A stretch of 64,000 nucleotides of DNA from Prescottella sp. R16. Lineage in GTDB: Bacteria; Actinomycetota; Actinomycetes; Mycobacteriales; Mycobacteriaceae. The translations under genes were made by a program, and so were the position numbers. Below, piece by piece: positions 41,247-51,935 of this stretch. The DNA lies in contig NZ_CP130943.1 in NCBI RefSeq assembly GCF_030656875.1, forward strand, positions 1,550,001 to 1,614,000. The letters are read 5' to 3'. The notes under the pieces were generated by a model that had not been told where the DNA came from, searched no databases, and saw only the letters and a program-made list of their open reading frames with translations. Position 1 is the first letter of the stretch. Each line of letters starts with the position of its first letter.

Positions 41247-42026
41247 ATGACGCAGGCGCAGCAGCCGGTGGGGGACCAGATCCGGTGGTGGCGGGGTCAC
41301 CGCCGGATGACACAGCTGGATCTGGCGTCCCGTGCCGACGTGTCGACGCGGCACGTGAGTTTCCTCGAGACGGGGCGGGCGCAGCCGACGCGGGCGATGC
41401 TGCTGCGGCTCGGGGAGCACCTCGACATTCCGCTGCGCGGCCGTAATGCGCTGCTGTTGGCGGCCGGGTTCGCGCCCGCCTACCCGGAGCACGAGTTGTC
41501 GGATGTGCCGATGGCGGTCGTCGCGGACGCGATCGGCACGATCCTGGCGGCGCACGCCCCGAATCCGGCGTTGGTCGTGGACCGGCACTGGACGCTCGTC
41601 GACGCCAACGAGACGGTGGCGCTGCTGACCGCCGGCGTCGCCCCTGCACTGTTGGAGCCGCCGGTCAACGTGCTGCGTCTGAGCCTGCACCCGGACGGGA
41701 TGGCGCCGCGCATCACGAATCTGCCGCAGTGGCGGGCGCACGTGCTGCACCGGCTGGACCATCAGATCGACGCGACCGGCGACGACCTGCTGCGGTGTCT
41801 GCGCGACGAGCTCGCCGGCTATCCGGGCGGGACGGCACCGGCCTCGGTGGGCCCGGCCCTGGTGGTGCCGCTGCGGGTGCGGGTGGACGGGCGGGACCTG
41901 GCGTTCCTGAGCACGACGACGGTGTTCGGGACCCCGCTCGATGTCGCGGTGTCCGAACTTGCGATCGAAACGTTCTTTCCGGCCGATGCCGCCACCGCGC
42001 AGTATCTCGCCGACGAGACGCCGTGA
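41247..42026 (+). CDS. XRE-family regulator with MmyB-like ligand domain
   Basis: 259 residues. The N-terminal HTH (about 8-65) reads VGDQIRWWRGHRRMTQLDLASRADVSTRHVSFLETGRAQPTRAML. The C-terminal half (about 95-255) is the MmyB-like PAS-related ligand-binding domain: NPALVVDRHWTLVDANETVALL, NVLRLSLHPDGMAPRITNLPQWRAHVL and TFFPADAATAQYL. This class often binds fatty acyl or small hydrophobic ligands. A palindrome lies just upstream. Its stop overlaps the start of a hydrolase lipoprotein gene (GTGA), so both are co-expressed. Confidence 0.88.
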   Translation: MTQAQQPVGDQIRWWRGHRRMTQLDLASRADVSTRHVSFLETGRAQPTRAMLLRLGEHLDIPLRGRNALLLAAGFAPAYPEHELSDVPMAVVADAIGTILAAHAPNPALVVDRHWTLVDANETVALLTAGVAPALLEPPVNVLRLSLHPDGMAPRITNLPQWRAHVLHRLDHQIDATGDDLLRCLRDELAGYPGGTAPASVGPALVVPLRVRVDGRDLAFLSTTTVFGTPLDVAVSELAIETFFPADAATAQYLADETP

Positions 42027-43372
42027 CGCGGACGGCGGGGCCGGCGGGGCCGGCCGCGCTGGTGGCCGCGGTCCTGCTGGGGGCGGCGACACTGACCGGC
42101 TGCGGGCGTTCCGGCGACGACTCGGCGGTGGTGTGGGGGCCGTGCCCGGACCTCGCGGCGTACGTCACCGACCTGGGTGTCGACACGAGGGTGGTGGACC
42201 GGCTGCAGTGCGCGTCGGTGGACGTGCCCCTCGACTACACCGATCCGGGTGGTCGGCGTATCGAGCTGGCAGTGAGCCGCGTCGCGGGCACCGATCCCAC
42301 GGTGTCCGATCCCGCCGAGCCGGCCTTGTTCGTCAACCCCGGCGGTCCGGGGGTGGAGGGGCGCAGCATGGCGGCCACGGTGGCGTCGGATCTCGGACTG
42401 CGGGAGACCGTCGTCGGTGTCGATCTGCGCGGCACCGGCTACTCGACGTCCCTCGACTGCGACGAACCCGACGCCCCGGACACCCGTGACGACGACAGTC
42501 TGCTCGCGTACGCGGACGAGATCGCGGACGCGAACCGTGCGTGCGTCGACACGGATCCGGCGTTCGTCGCGTCGATCACCATCGCGAACACGGCCCGCGA
42601 TCTCGACGCCGTGCGGCAGCGGCTCGGACTCGGCACCATCGACTACCTGGGGGTGTCGTGGGGCACGGTGCTCGGTGCCGAACTGCAGACCCGGTTCCCG
42701 CAGCATCTGCGGCGGGTGGTGCTCGACAGCATGGACTACACCGGCACGTCCGCCGCGGACGCCCTGGCGACTCTCGCGGCGGCCGACCCGGACGCACCAC
42801 CGGAGCTCGTTCCGGAACCGAGCGATCTGGGTTCCGGGAGCGGTGACGGCCCGGCCCCCGACGACCCGGACGTGCCGCCGGGTGAGCCGCCGGAGCCCGG
42901 CGACCACGACGTGCCGTTGGATCCGGACACCCTCGACTTCCTGGACCACGCGGTCGACGGCACCGCGGGCGTCGCCTACATCTGCAACAGCCTCGATCCG
43001 GTGGGGGATGCCGTGGACCAGCTCGCGCAGAACCGGGCGATCGGCGCCGAACTGGGGCGGGACCCGGTGCGGCGCATCGAGTTCCCCGCCGACTCGGATG
43101 TCGCCGGAGTCAGTCTGTGCAGCGGGTGGCCGTTGCGGGGGGAGGCCACCGCGGTCGCGGACACCGGCACCGATCTGCTGATCGTCGGCCACCGCGACGA
43201 GATGGTCACCCCGTACCCGTGGGCACTCGACGCGCACGCCGCGATGGGGGGACGACTGCTCACGATCGAGGACGGGGTGCACGGCTCCACCGTCGGATCG
43301 TCGTGCGGATGGCTGGTGACGGTGTTCCTGAGCGCCGGGGACCTTGCCGAGAGCGACTGCAGCCCGGACTGA
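42023..43372 (+). CDS. TAP-like alpha/beta-hydrolase lipoprotein
   Basis: 449 residues from GTG 42023. A lipoprotein signal ends at lipobox LTGC, Cys27. The fold is that of tripeptidyl-aminopeptidase-like hydrolases: LFVNPGGPGVEGRSMA, VGVDLRGTGYST, the nucleophile YLGVSWGTVLGAELQ, the acid LLIVGHRDEMVTPYPWA and the His in DGVHGSTVGSSCGWLV. An acidic, Pro/Asp-rich insert of about 40 residues (starting PEPSDLGSGSG, ending DHDVPLDPD) interrupts the lid region. It acts outside the membrane, probably on peptides or esters. The frame open from 41729 is a shadow of the regulator gene. Confidence 0.87.
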   Translation: MTRTAGPAGPAALVAAVLLGAATLTGCGRSGDDSAVVWGPCPDLAAYVTDLGVDTRVVDRLQCASVDVPLDYTDPGGRRIELAVSRVAGTDPTVSDPAEPALFVNPGGPGVEGRSMAATVASDLGLRETVVGVDLRGTGYSTSLDCDEPDAPDTRDDDSLLAYADEIADANRACVDTDPAFVASITIANTARDLDAVRQRLGLGTIDYLGVSWGTVLGAELQTRFPQHLRRVVLDSMDYTGTSAADALATLAAADPDAPPELVPEPSDLGSGSGDGPAPDDPDVPPGEPPEPGDHDVPLDPDTLDFLDHAVDGTAGVAYICNSLDPVGDAVDQLAQNRAIGAELGRDPVRRIEFPADSDVAGVSLCSGWPLRGEATAVADTGTDLLIVGHRDEMVTPYPWALDAHAAMGGRLLTIEDGVHGSTVGSSCGWLVTVFLSAGDLAESDCSPD

Positions 43373-43373
43373 T

Positions 43374-44327
43374 TCACCGGCCGTCGAACAGGCCGCCGCG
43401 AATGATCCGGGCCCCGAACGTGCGGATGCTGCGGGCGTTGTCGGTGAAGTCGGGGTGCACCTGGGGGACGTTGGCGAGCACGTCGGTCACGTGCCGCGTG
43501 CAGGGGTCGTAGTGGAAGTGCCGGCGCACGTCGGCGGGGCTGCCGGCGAAGATGTGCCGGGCGGCCAGGTAGTCGTCGACGGTGTAGCCGTCGGGGAAGC
43601 GGCCGGGCGGGGCGTCGTGGTGGATCCACCGGTCGATGCCGGGGGCGAGGGCCGACCGCGCCGATGCGTAGTCGTCGGCGCAGAACACCGCACGGGACAA
43701 CCCGATTCGAGGACTGTCCCCCCGCGCCTGCTCCCGGAACGTCGCCATCCGGGCCGCCGTCGCGCGATCCTCCTCGAGGTTCGGGGAGGCCCGCCGCCCG
43801 GCGAGCACCCCCGTCCGCAGTTCGGTCGCCAGCGCGTATCCGTCGTCGGAACCGGTTGCGAGCCACAACCTCTCCCGCAGGCCGGCGGCGCCGGGGCACA
43901 GCCGGTCGCCGTCGAGTTCCGCGCACAGCAGGTGCAGATGCTCCCGCAGAGCCCGGTGCCGGTCCTCGTGGGCGACACCGAACACGCGGCTCGCCGTGGG
44001 ATCCGCGCCGGCACCGAGACCCAACTGCAGGCGGCCACCGCTGATCGCGTCGACCGTCGCCGCGTCCTCGGCCAACCGGACCGGATTCTCGAGTGCCCCG
44101 GCGACCACGGCCGTCCCCAGTGCGATCCGGTCGGTGTCCCGGGCGATCGCGGCGAGCAGCACGAGCGGTGACGGTGCGTGCCCGCGGTGGGATCCGAAGT
44201 GGTGCTGCGCGACCCAGAACGACGTGAATCCCGACTCCTCCGCGATCTGCGCCAGCTCGATCGTCTCGCGGAGCACGGTGCGGCTGTCCGCGTCGCCCAC
44301 GACATGGGTGATGATCCCGAATCTCAT
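43374..44327 (-). CDS. LLM-class flavin-dependent oxidoreductase
   Basis: 317 residues from ATG 44327. The luciferase-like TIM barrel shows FGIITHVVGDADSRTVLRETIELAQIAEESGFTSFWVAQHHF, RIALGTAVVAGALENPVRLAEDAATVDAISGGRLQLGLGAG and DVLANVPQVHPDF. LLM enzymes use FMN or F420 for monooxygenation or dehydrogenation; the substrate is not evident. It lies 17 bases upstream-to-downstream of the B12 importer operon on the same strand (after btuD), so it may be read through from that operon. Confidence 0.85.
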   Translation of the reverse strand: MRFGIITHVVGDADSRTVLRETIELAQIAEESGFTSFWVAQHHFGSHRGHAPSPLVLLAAIARDTDRIALGTAVVAGALENPVRLAEDAATVDAISGGRLQLGLGAGADPTASRVFGVAHEDRHRALREHLHLLCAELDGDRLCPGAAGLRERLWLATGSDDGYALATELRTGVLAGRRASPNLEEDRATAARMATFREQARGDSPRIGLSRAVFCADDYASARSALAPGIDRWIHHDAPPGRFPDGYTVDDYLAARHIFAGSPADVRRHFHYDPCTRHVTDVLANVPQVHPDFTDNARSIRTFGARIIRGGLFDGR

Positions 44328-44344
44328 CGGTGTGTCCTTCTCGG

Positions 44345-45130
44345 TCAGCACAGCAGTACGTGCGGTCGGCCGGTGGTGGGATGCTCGATGATCTGCACGT
44401 CGACGCGGTAGACGTCGCGGATCCGTTCCACGGTGAACACGTCGGCGGGGGCGCCCTGGGCGACGACACGTCCGCCGTCGAGCAGGACCACCGTGTCGCA
44501 GAATCGGGCGGCGAGCCCGAGATCGTGCAGTGCCACGATCACCGTCGTGTCCAACCGGGTGGTCAGGTCGAGCAGCGACAGCTGGTGGTGCAGGTCGAGG
44601 TGGTTGGTCGGCTCGTCCATGATCAGTACCCGCGGCTGCTGGACGAGGGCCCGGGCGATGAGCACTCGTTGACGTTCGCCGCCGGACAGGTGCGAGAACA
44701 CCCGGTCCGCGAGGTGCGTGACCTCCGCCAGCTCCATTGCCGCGGCGCAGAGCGCGGCGTCGGCGGCGGTGTCGGCGTCGAGCAGGCGCTTGTGGGCGGT
44801 GCGTCCCATACGGACGATCTCGGCGCAGGTCAGTGGAAAGTCCGACGGCGTCTCCTGGAGCACGACGGCCGTCTGCCGCGCGCTCCACTTCACCGACTCC
44901 GCCCACACGTCGGTGCCGTCGAGTCGGACGTGCCCGGCGTCCGGTCGGAGCGACCGGAAGATCGTCCGCAGGAACGTCGACTTGCCGCTGCCGTTCGGTC
45001 CGAGAACACCGACGACGGAACCGGGTTCGGCGACGATGCTCACCCCGTCCACGAGGGTGCGGCCGCCGATCTCGACGGTGACGCCCGTCGTCTCGACCGG
45101 GGCCGGGACGATCCGGTCCGGTGTCGTCAT
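44345..45130 (-). CDS. btuD: cobalamin ABC importer, ATP-binding subunit
   Basis: 261 residues from ATG 45130. Walker A GPNGSGKS (44-51), Q-loop VVLQETPSDFPLT, signature HLSGGERQR and Walker B VLIMDEPTNHLDLH are all present. It belongs to the FecE/BtuD class that powers uptake of metal chelates and corrinoids. Substrate assignment rests on the cobalamin riboswitch upstream of the operon. The start overlaps the permease stop (ATGA). Confidence 0.88.
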   Translation of the reverse strand: MTTPDRIVPAPVETTGVTVEIGGRTLVDGVSIVAEPGSVVGVLGPNGSGKSTFLRTIFRSLRPDAGHVRLDGTDVWAESVKWSARQTAVVLQETPSDFPLTCAEIVRMGRTAHKRLLDADTAADAALCAAAMELAEVTHLADRVFSHLSGGERQRVLIARALVQQPRVLIMDEPTNHLDLHHQLSLLDLTTRLDTTVIVALHDLGLAARFCDTVVLLDGGRVVAQGAPADVFTVERIRDVYRVDVQIIEHPTTGRPHVLLC

Positions 45131-46281
45131 CGCAGTGCCGCCTTGTTGTTGCGGCGCAACAGGTACAGGAAGAACGGCCCGCCGACGAGGGCGGTGACGA
45201 TGCCGACGGGGATCTCCTCCGGCGAGATCACGGTTCGCGCGAGCAGGTCGGCGCCGATCGTGAAGATCGCGCCGAGGAGCATTCCGACCGGCAGGCAGCG
45301 GCGGTGGTCGGCGCCCACCAGGAGTCGGGTGATGTGGGGCATGACGAGACCGACGAACCCGATGACGCCGCACACCGCGACGACGACCCCGATCATGGCG
45401 GCCGACAGCACGAACATCCGCTGCCGGAACCGGTTCACGTCCAGCCCCAGCGACGTCGCGCTCTCCTCCCCGGTCAGCAGCAGGTTGAGGTTGCGGGACT
45501 GGGTGAGCGCGTAGGCCACGCAGACCAGGAGCACGGCCGCGGGGATCGGGAGGATCTTCCACTGAGCGGAGCCGAAGCCGCCGAGCGTCCAGAACAGAAC
45601 CTGCGAGGCCAGTGCGCGATCGTCGGAGGTGAGGACGAGGAAACTGGTGACTGCCGAGAGGACGGCGCCGATCGCCATGCCGGTGAGGACCAGCGTCGTC
45701 GCGGACACCCGTCCGCCGTACCGGGCGACGCCCAGTACGACGGTCAGGGTCAGCAGCGCGCCGAGGAACGCGGCGACGTTCAGGGTGACGGCGCCCAGGG
45801 TGATCAGCCCGAACCGCATCACGATCACGGCGCCCGTCGCGGCTCCGGCCGAGACCCCGAGTGTCGTCGGACCGGCGAGCGGGTTGCGCATGACGGCCTG
45901 CACGATCGTGCCGACGACGGTCAGGCTCGCTCCCGCGACGGCGGCCAGGAACACCCGGGGCAGGCGCACGTCGGCGATGATCCGGTCGGTGACCGGGCTC
46001 CAGGTCGGTTCGATCCATCCGGACGGGAACAGTCGGTGGCCGACCACACCCCATGCCTGGGACACCGGGATGTGGACCGAACCGATCGACAGTGCGAGGC
46101 CTGCGGTAGCGACGAGCAGAACCGACAGCCCGGCGACGATCACGGTGAGCCGTCGGGTGGTCGGGCCACCCGCGGCAGGCCCGTCCGGCCCGTCCGGCAC
46201 GGTCGCCCGGTGCGCCGGGGTCCGCAGCTGCGCGATCAGGTCGCTTCGCCGGTCGGCGGACGTCGTGAGCGGGGACGGCAT
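45127..46281 (-). CDS. btuC: cobalamin ABC importer, FecCD/BtuC permease
   Basis: 384 residues with about nine to ten transmembrane segments. Landmarks are LRLPRVFLAAVAGASLTVVGTIVQAVMRNPLAGPTTLGVSAGA-type sequence (residues about 105-150), ESATSLGLDVNRFR at the ATPase coupling region, and GFVGLVMPHITRLLVGADHR. An unusually long cytoplasmic N-terminus of about 45 residues precedes the first segment. It starts seven bases after the binding-protein gene. Confidence 0.9.
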   Translation of the reverse strand: MPSPLTTSADRRSDLIAQLRTPAHRATVPDGPDGPAAGGPTTRRLTVIVAGLSVLLVATAGLALSIGSVHIPVSQAWGVVGHRLFPSGWIEPTWSPVTDRIIADVRLPRVFLAAVAGASLTVVGTIVQAVMRNPLAGPTTLGVSAGAATGAVIVMRFGLITLGAVTLNVAAFLGALLTLTVVLGVARYGGRVSATTLVLTGMAIGAVLSAVTSFLVLTSDDRALASQVLFWTLGGFGSAQWKILPIPAAVLLVCVAYALTQSRNLNLLLTGEESATSLGLDVNRFRQRMFVLSAAMIGVVVAVCGVIGFVGLVMPHITRLLVGADHRRCLPVGMLLGAIFTIGADLLARTVISPEEIPVGIVTALVGGPFFLYLLRRNNKAALR

Positions 46282-46287
46282 CGGGAA

Positions 46288-47304
46288 CTACCCGGCCGGG
46301 TAGAGCTCGGGATGGAACTGTCGCGCGAGTTCCTCGATGCCCTCGGCGGATCGCGGTCCCGGCTGGGCCAGCGACAGGCTGATCACCGCGAACCGGTCGT
46401 TCCGGATCGCGGAGGTGCCGGCGAGGGCGGGAACGTCCTTCAGCGTCGCGATCTTCGATTCGACGCTGGGGTCGAGGTAGTCGTAGATCAGGATGATGTC
46501 GGGGTCTGCCGCGGCGACCTGCTCCCACGACACCTTGCCCCAGCGCAGGGGTTCGTCGGCGAGGATGTTCCGGCCGCCGGCGGCGTCGATCATGGCCGAC
46601 GCGTACGCCCAGCCGCCGATCGTCTGCGGCGCGTCCTTGCCGGAGTTGTAGAGGAACACCTTCGGTGCCTCCGCGCCCGCGACGGTGTCGGTGACCTTCG
46701 CGACGGTGGCCTCGAACTTCTCGACGGCCGCGTCCGCGGCGTCGTCGACGTCGAAGATCTTCCCGATGGTGCGGAGTTCGTCGGGCATGTCGGCGAGAGT
46801 CTTGGGCACGTCGGTGCAGCCGGCCGGGCTCAGATGGGTGCGGACCCCGAGGTCCTGCAACTGGGCGCGGGTGTGGCCCGTGCTCTCCGAAAACCCGTCC
46901 GGGTATCCGGAATACACGAAGTCGGGGTCGACGGCGAGGAGCTGCTCCATGCTGGGTTGCTTCGCCGCCAGCACCGGAATCCGGCCGTAGGCGTTCGCGT
47001 ACTGCGGCCCGATCTCGCGGTTGCCCAGGTAGGCGGTGCCGACCATCTTGTCCTCGAGCCCGAGTTCCAGCATCGCCTCGGTCGCGGTGGAGGTGAGTGT
47101 CACGGCCCGCTCGGGGGCGCGGTCGAAGGTCTGTGTGACACCACAGGTCTCGACGGTCAGCGGGTAGGACGTCCCGGTGCCGGTCGTTTCTTCCGCGGAC
47201 GCGGACGAGTCGGTGACGGGACTGCCGCACGCGGTGAGCGCGAGCAGCGCCGCGGTGGCAGCGGCCAGCCGGGTGACGACGGAAGTGGTGTGTTCGAGCT
47301 TCAT
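46288..47304 (-). CDS. btuF: cobalamin ABC importer, substrate-binding lipoprotein
   Basis: 338 residues from ATG 47304 with GAGGA upstream. The lipoprotein signal ends at LTAC, Cys26. The periplasmic-binding-protein III fold shows TSTATEAMLELGLEDKMVGTAYL, DPDFVYSGYPDGFS, GGRNILADEPLRWGKVSWEQVAAADPDIILIYDY. It captures the corrinoid outside the membrane for BtuCD. A cobalamin riboswitch lies 115-209 bases upstream, which is the main reason for calling it BtuF rather than a siderophore receptor. Confidence 0.88.
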   Translation of the reverse strand: MKLEHTTSVVTRLAAATAALLALTACGSPVTDSSASAEETTGTGTSYPLTVETCGVTQTFDRAPERAVTLTSTATEAMLELGLEDKMVGTAYLGNREIGPQYANAYGRIPVLAAKQPSMEQLLAVDPDFVYSGYPDGFSESTGHTRAQLQDLGVRTHLSPAGCTDVPKTLADMPDELRTIGKIFDVDDAADAAVEKFEATVAKVTDTVAGAEAPKVFLYNSGKDAPQTIGGWAYASAMIDAAGGRNILADEPLRWGKVSWEQVAAADPDIILIYDYLDPSVESKIATLKDVPALAGTSAIRNDRFAVISLSLAQPGPRSAEGIEELARQFHPELYPAG

Positions 47305-47418
47305 GCGGTCCTCGCTGCTGATGCGCCACGAGGACACGAAGGAACCGCGATCGTCCCGACGGGTCGGGTCGTCGCCGCCCGTTCCAATCCTCGAGAACGA
47401 TGCGCTGGGTGAGTCACG

Positions 47419-47513
47419 AGCCTCAGGTACTCCGACTTGCGGCTCGCGCCGCCCACGGTTGCGGGACAGTTCCGGATTCGGACCGGATTCCCCTCAGGTT
47501 CGGCCACGAGGCT
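47419..47513 (-). ncRNA. cobalamin riboswitch
   Basis: Read on the minus strand, the segment carries the core GGGAATCCGGTCCGAATCCGG followed by AACTGTCCCGCAACCGTG, matching the conserved cobalamin aptamer, and near the end GTCGGAGTACCTGAGG, matching its 3' conserved element. The ends pair as AGCCTC (47513-47508) with GAGGCT (47424-47419), forming P1. It is compact, about 95 bases. It lies in the leader of btuFCD and would shut off importer expression when cobalamin is plentiful. Confidence 0.93.
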
Positions 47514-47612
47514 AACAGACGATTCCGGCTGATCGGGCGAGACCGCTGCCGGTGCCCGTATGCTCGACGAGAATGACTGCACGCCAATCTGATCGAGCCG
47601 AAGAGGTGGGTC

Positions 47613-48602
47613 ATGTGTACTCGAGTCGTCTGGCAGGACGCTACCGGTGCGGTGTACGTCGGCCGCAACATGGACTATCACCGCGACACCGGGACCAACC
47701 TGTGGTCGCTGCCGCGGGGGATCTCGCGCACCGACGGTGTCGGTGGGGGACTGCGGTGGACGGCCCGGTACGGCAGTGTGGTGGCGGCCGCGTTCGATCT
47801 GATGACCGTCGACGGGATGAACGAGGCCGGGCTCGCGGGGCACATCCTCTGGCTCACCGAATCGGAGTACGGCACCTACGACCCGTCCCGGCCGGCACTG
47901 AGCATGGCGGTGTGGCTGCAGTACTTCCTGGACAACTTCGCGACCGTCGCCGACGCGGCGGCATGGATCCAGGAGACCGACGTCCAGGTGGTGCCGCTCG
48001 GTGATCCCGCCACCGGGGAGGTTCCCGCGGTGCACCTCGCCCTCGACGACGCGACCGGGGATTCGGCGATCGTCGAGTATCTCGACGGCAAGGTCACGGT
48101 GTGGCACGACCGCCGCTATCGGGTGATGACGAACTCCCCGACCTACGACAAGCAGCTCGAATTGCTGTCCCGGATCGACGGTTTCGGCGGGAGCGAGCCG
48201 CTGCCCGGGACGACACTGGCGTCGGACCGGTTCGCGCGGGCCGCCTACTACGCCGACCGGCTCCCCGAACCGGGGAGTGCTGTCGAGGCGATCGCGGGCA
48301 TGTTCAGCGTCGTCCGCAACGCCGCCCAGCCGTTCCGCGTCCCCGACCCGGGCAAGCCGTATGCGTCACAGACCCTGTGGCAGACCGTCGCGGACCTGAC
48401 CGGCAGGCGGTACGTGTTCGCGTCGACCACCCGGCCCAACGTGCTGTGGGTCGAGCTCACCGGCCTGGACTTCCGGGAGGGTGCACCGGCACGCACCCTC
48501 GACCTGCTCGGCGACACCGGACTCGAGGGCGGGCTCGGCGGCAACGTCACGAGCCGGTTCGTGGAGACCGAACCGCTGCGGTTCCTCGAACTCGGTAGCT
48601 GA
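47613..48602 (+). CDS. linear amide C-N hydrolase (choloylglycine hydrolase family)
   Basis: 329 residues starting MCTRVVWQDATGAVYVGRNMDY; Cys2 becomes the N-terminal nucleophile after Met removal. Other marks are RNMDY with Arg and Asp of the active site, MNEAGLAGHILWL and NSPTYDKQL with the conserved Asn. Members are bile salt hydrolases, penicillin V acylases or N-acyl homoserine lactone acylases; none can be preferred. No signal peptide is present, so the enzyme is cytoplasmic as encoded. It diverges from the B12 importer operon. Confidence 0.88.
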   Translation: MCTRVVWQDATGAVYVGRNMDYHRDTGTNLWSLPRGISRTDGVGGGLRWTARYGSVVAAAFDLMTVDGMNEAGLAGHILWLTESEYGTYDPSRPALSMAVWLQYFLDNFATVADAAAWIQETDVQVVPLGDPATGEVPAVHLALDDATGDSAIVEYLDGKVTVWHDRRYRVMTNSPTYDKQLELLSRIDGFGGSEPLPGTTLASDRFARAAYYADRLPEPGSAVEAIAGMFSVVRNAAQPFRVPDPGKPYASQTLWQTVADLTGRRYVFASTTRPNVLWVELTGLDFREGAPARTLDLLGDTGLEGGLGGNVTSRFVETEPLRFLELGS

Positions 48603-48611
48603 CGGGGACCC

Positions 48612-50285
48612 TCACGCACTGCCCGGCGGCACCGGATCGAGGCCGTGCGTGGGGGTCGTTCCGCACCGCTCCATGACGTCGAACAGTGTCGCGTGCATGC
48701 GCCCCGCCTGGACCGGATCGAACCACGTCAGGTTCAGCGGATTCGCGCGATTGTGCAGTTCGAGAGGATCGCTGTGCAGGTCGTACATCTCGAACTGCGG
48801 CGGCGTCACCCCGGACGGGTCGAAGTAGACCGAGTACTTCCAGCGGTCGTCACGGATCGTGCGCATGTGGTTCGGCTGGGTGACGATGTCCTGCCCGTCC
48901 GGGGTGGCGCAGTTCTGATCGTCGTACGTGAAGTGCACGACGTCCTGCACCGTCGCGGTCGGGGCCGTCGGGTGCGCAGCGGCATCGGCGACGACCGGCA
49001 TCAGGTCGACGCCGCGGAAGTCCCACGCCCCCGGATCCGGGACGTGCGCGAGGGACGCGAGGGTCGGCACGACGTCGATCAGGGTGGCGAGCGCACCGGT
49101 GTGCACCGGCTGCGGAAACAGCACCGGGTTGCTGATCACGAGCGGCACCCGCAGGGTTTCCTCGTAGGCGTTGAACACCTTCTGCCGCAGCCCGCCGTGC
49201 GACATCCCCATCTCCCCGTGGTCGGACATCCGGATCACGACCGTGGATTCCCTTCGGCCGGGACGTGATTCGAGAGCATCGAGCACCGCACCGAGATGCT
49301 CGTCGACCACCTTGTACATGTAGGCGTAGAAGTTGACGTAGTTGCGGGCGGCGTCCGGTCCGGGCAGGGGACCCAGTCCGCCGGCGAGCAGGGCCTGCGA
49401 CTGCACCTGCGCGGAGGGTTTGAACCCGAGCAGCAGGGACTCGTCGTACGTCGGAGGCAGTTCGATGCCCTGCCCGAACATGTCGGGGGCGTCGGAGCCG
49501 TAGTTGTCGCACGTGCCGTTGATCGCGTCCCACGTCTGCGGATAGGCGAGCACGTCGTGCGGGTTGACGAACGACACGATCAGCGCGAACGGCCGGTCGT
49601 CGGCCGGGTCGAGCCCGTCGAGGAAGTCGACGGCCTCCGCGGCGTAGCGGGCGTCGTGGTTGGCGCAGCCGCCCCCGAAGTTGTCGGGATCGGTGTCCTG
49701 ACCCGCCTCGGGCGGCACCCAGCCGTGGAAGCCGTACGCGGCGAGGTCGTCGCTCGACGGGTCACCGCCGCCCGCACCCTTGCTCATGTGCCACTTTCCG
49801 CGGTACTGCACGTCGTACCCGGCCGAGTCGAGCAGCTTCGCCATGTTCTGAATACCCAGCGGCAGAGTCGGTTCCGTGGGCGAGAGCGTGCCACCTTCGG
49901 TGAGCGTCGCGGTCACCCCGTGCTGTGCGGGATACAGGCCGGTGAAGAACGTGCTGCGACTCGGCGAGCACATCGCGGCATTGCAGAACGCGTTGTCGAA
50001 CGACAGTCCGGTGTCGGCCAGGCGCGTGCGATTGGGCAGATTCTGCTCGGCCCACCCCTGCGGCCAGAACATCGGCAGTCGTTCCTGATCGGTGATCAGC
50101 ACGACGATGTTCGGCCGCTGCGGCAGGGTGGGGGCGTCGGCCCGGGCGGGACGCGGGGCGACGAAGGCGGTCCCGGTGGCCGAGGCGGCGATTCCGGCCG
50201 CGAGGAGGGCGCCGGCACCGCCGAGGAAGCTGCGACGGTCGAGGTGGGGGCCGGCTGATGCGGGGATCGCCCGGGGAGAGTCCAT
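48612..50285 (-). CDS. Tat-exported sulfatase
   Basis: 557 residues. A Tat signal with DRRSFLGG (Arg17-Arg18) and a hydrophobic stretch ends near ARADA. The sulfatase core has NIVVLITDQERLPMFWP (metal Asp) and the maturation motif CSPSR (Cys106-Arg110), in which Cys is converted to formylglycine; KWHMSKG, HDVLAYP and RMSDHGEMGMSHGGLRQK supply further active-site residues. It hydrolyses a sulfate ester outside the membrane; choline sulfate, aryl and carbohydrate sulfates are all possible. It needs a formylglycine-generating enzyme encoded elsewhere. It is convergent with the Ntn hydrolase gene. Confidence 0.88.
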   Translation of the reverse strand: MDSPRAIPASAGPHLDRRSFLGGAGALLAAGIAASATGTAFVAPRPARADAPTLPQRPNIVVLITDQERLPMFWPQGWAEQNLPNRTRLADTGLSFDNAFCNAAMCSPSRSTFFTGLYPAQHGVTATLTEGGTLSPTEPTLPLGIQNMAKLLDSAGYDVQYRGKWHMSKGAGGGDPSSDDLAAYGFHGWVPPEAGQDTDPDNFGGGCANHDARYAAEAVDFLDGLDPADDRPFALIVSFVNPHDVLAYPQTWDAINGTCDNYGSDAPDMFGQGIELPPTYDESLLLGFKPSAQVQSQALLAGGLGPLPGPDAARNYVNFYAYMYKVVDEHLGAVLDALESRPGRRESTVVIRMSDHGEMGMSHGGLRQKVFNAYEETLRVPLVISNPVLFPQPVHTGALATLIDVVPTLASLAHVPDPGAWDFRGVDLMPVVADAAAHPTAPTATVQDVVHFTYDDQNCATPDGQDIVTQPNHMRTIRDDRWKYSVYFDPSGVTPPQFEMYDLHSDPLELHNRANPLNLTWFDPVQAGRMHATLFDVMERCGTTPTHGLDPVPPGSA

Positions 50286-50350
50286 GCGCCATTGTGGCCG
50301 ACGAACCGGCCCGCTACCTGCGGTTCACCTGTATGTCGGGTTCCCGGCCC

Positions 50351-50378
50351 TAGACTTGCATGGACTTCCGACTATAGG
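50351..50378 (+). promoter_or_regulatory. probable promoter of the valine-catabolism operon
   Basis: TAGACT at 50351-50356 and TATAGG at 50373-50378 are separated by 16 bases, 42 bases before the mmsA ATG. Each hexamer matches its consensus at four of six positions. Confidence 0.45.
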
Positions 50379-50419
50379 ATGGGCGACAAGTTGGCGACCA
50401 GTGAAGGACGGATCCGACC

Positions 50420-51925
<1,506 letters not shown>

Positions 51926-51935
51926 GGGAGCACCG

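Noticed and set aside
45121..47412. 763-codon plus-strand frame antisense to btuCF
   Set aside because: Shadow frame; it would run through the riboswitch and has no coherent protein features.
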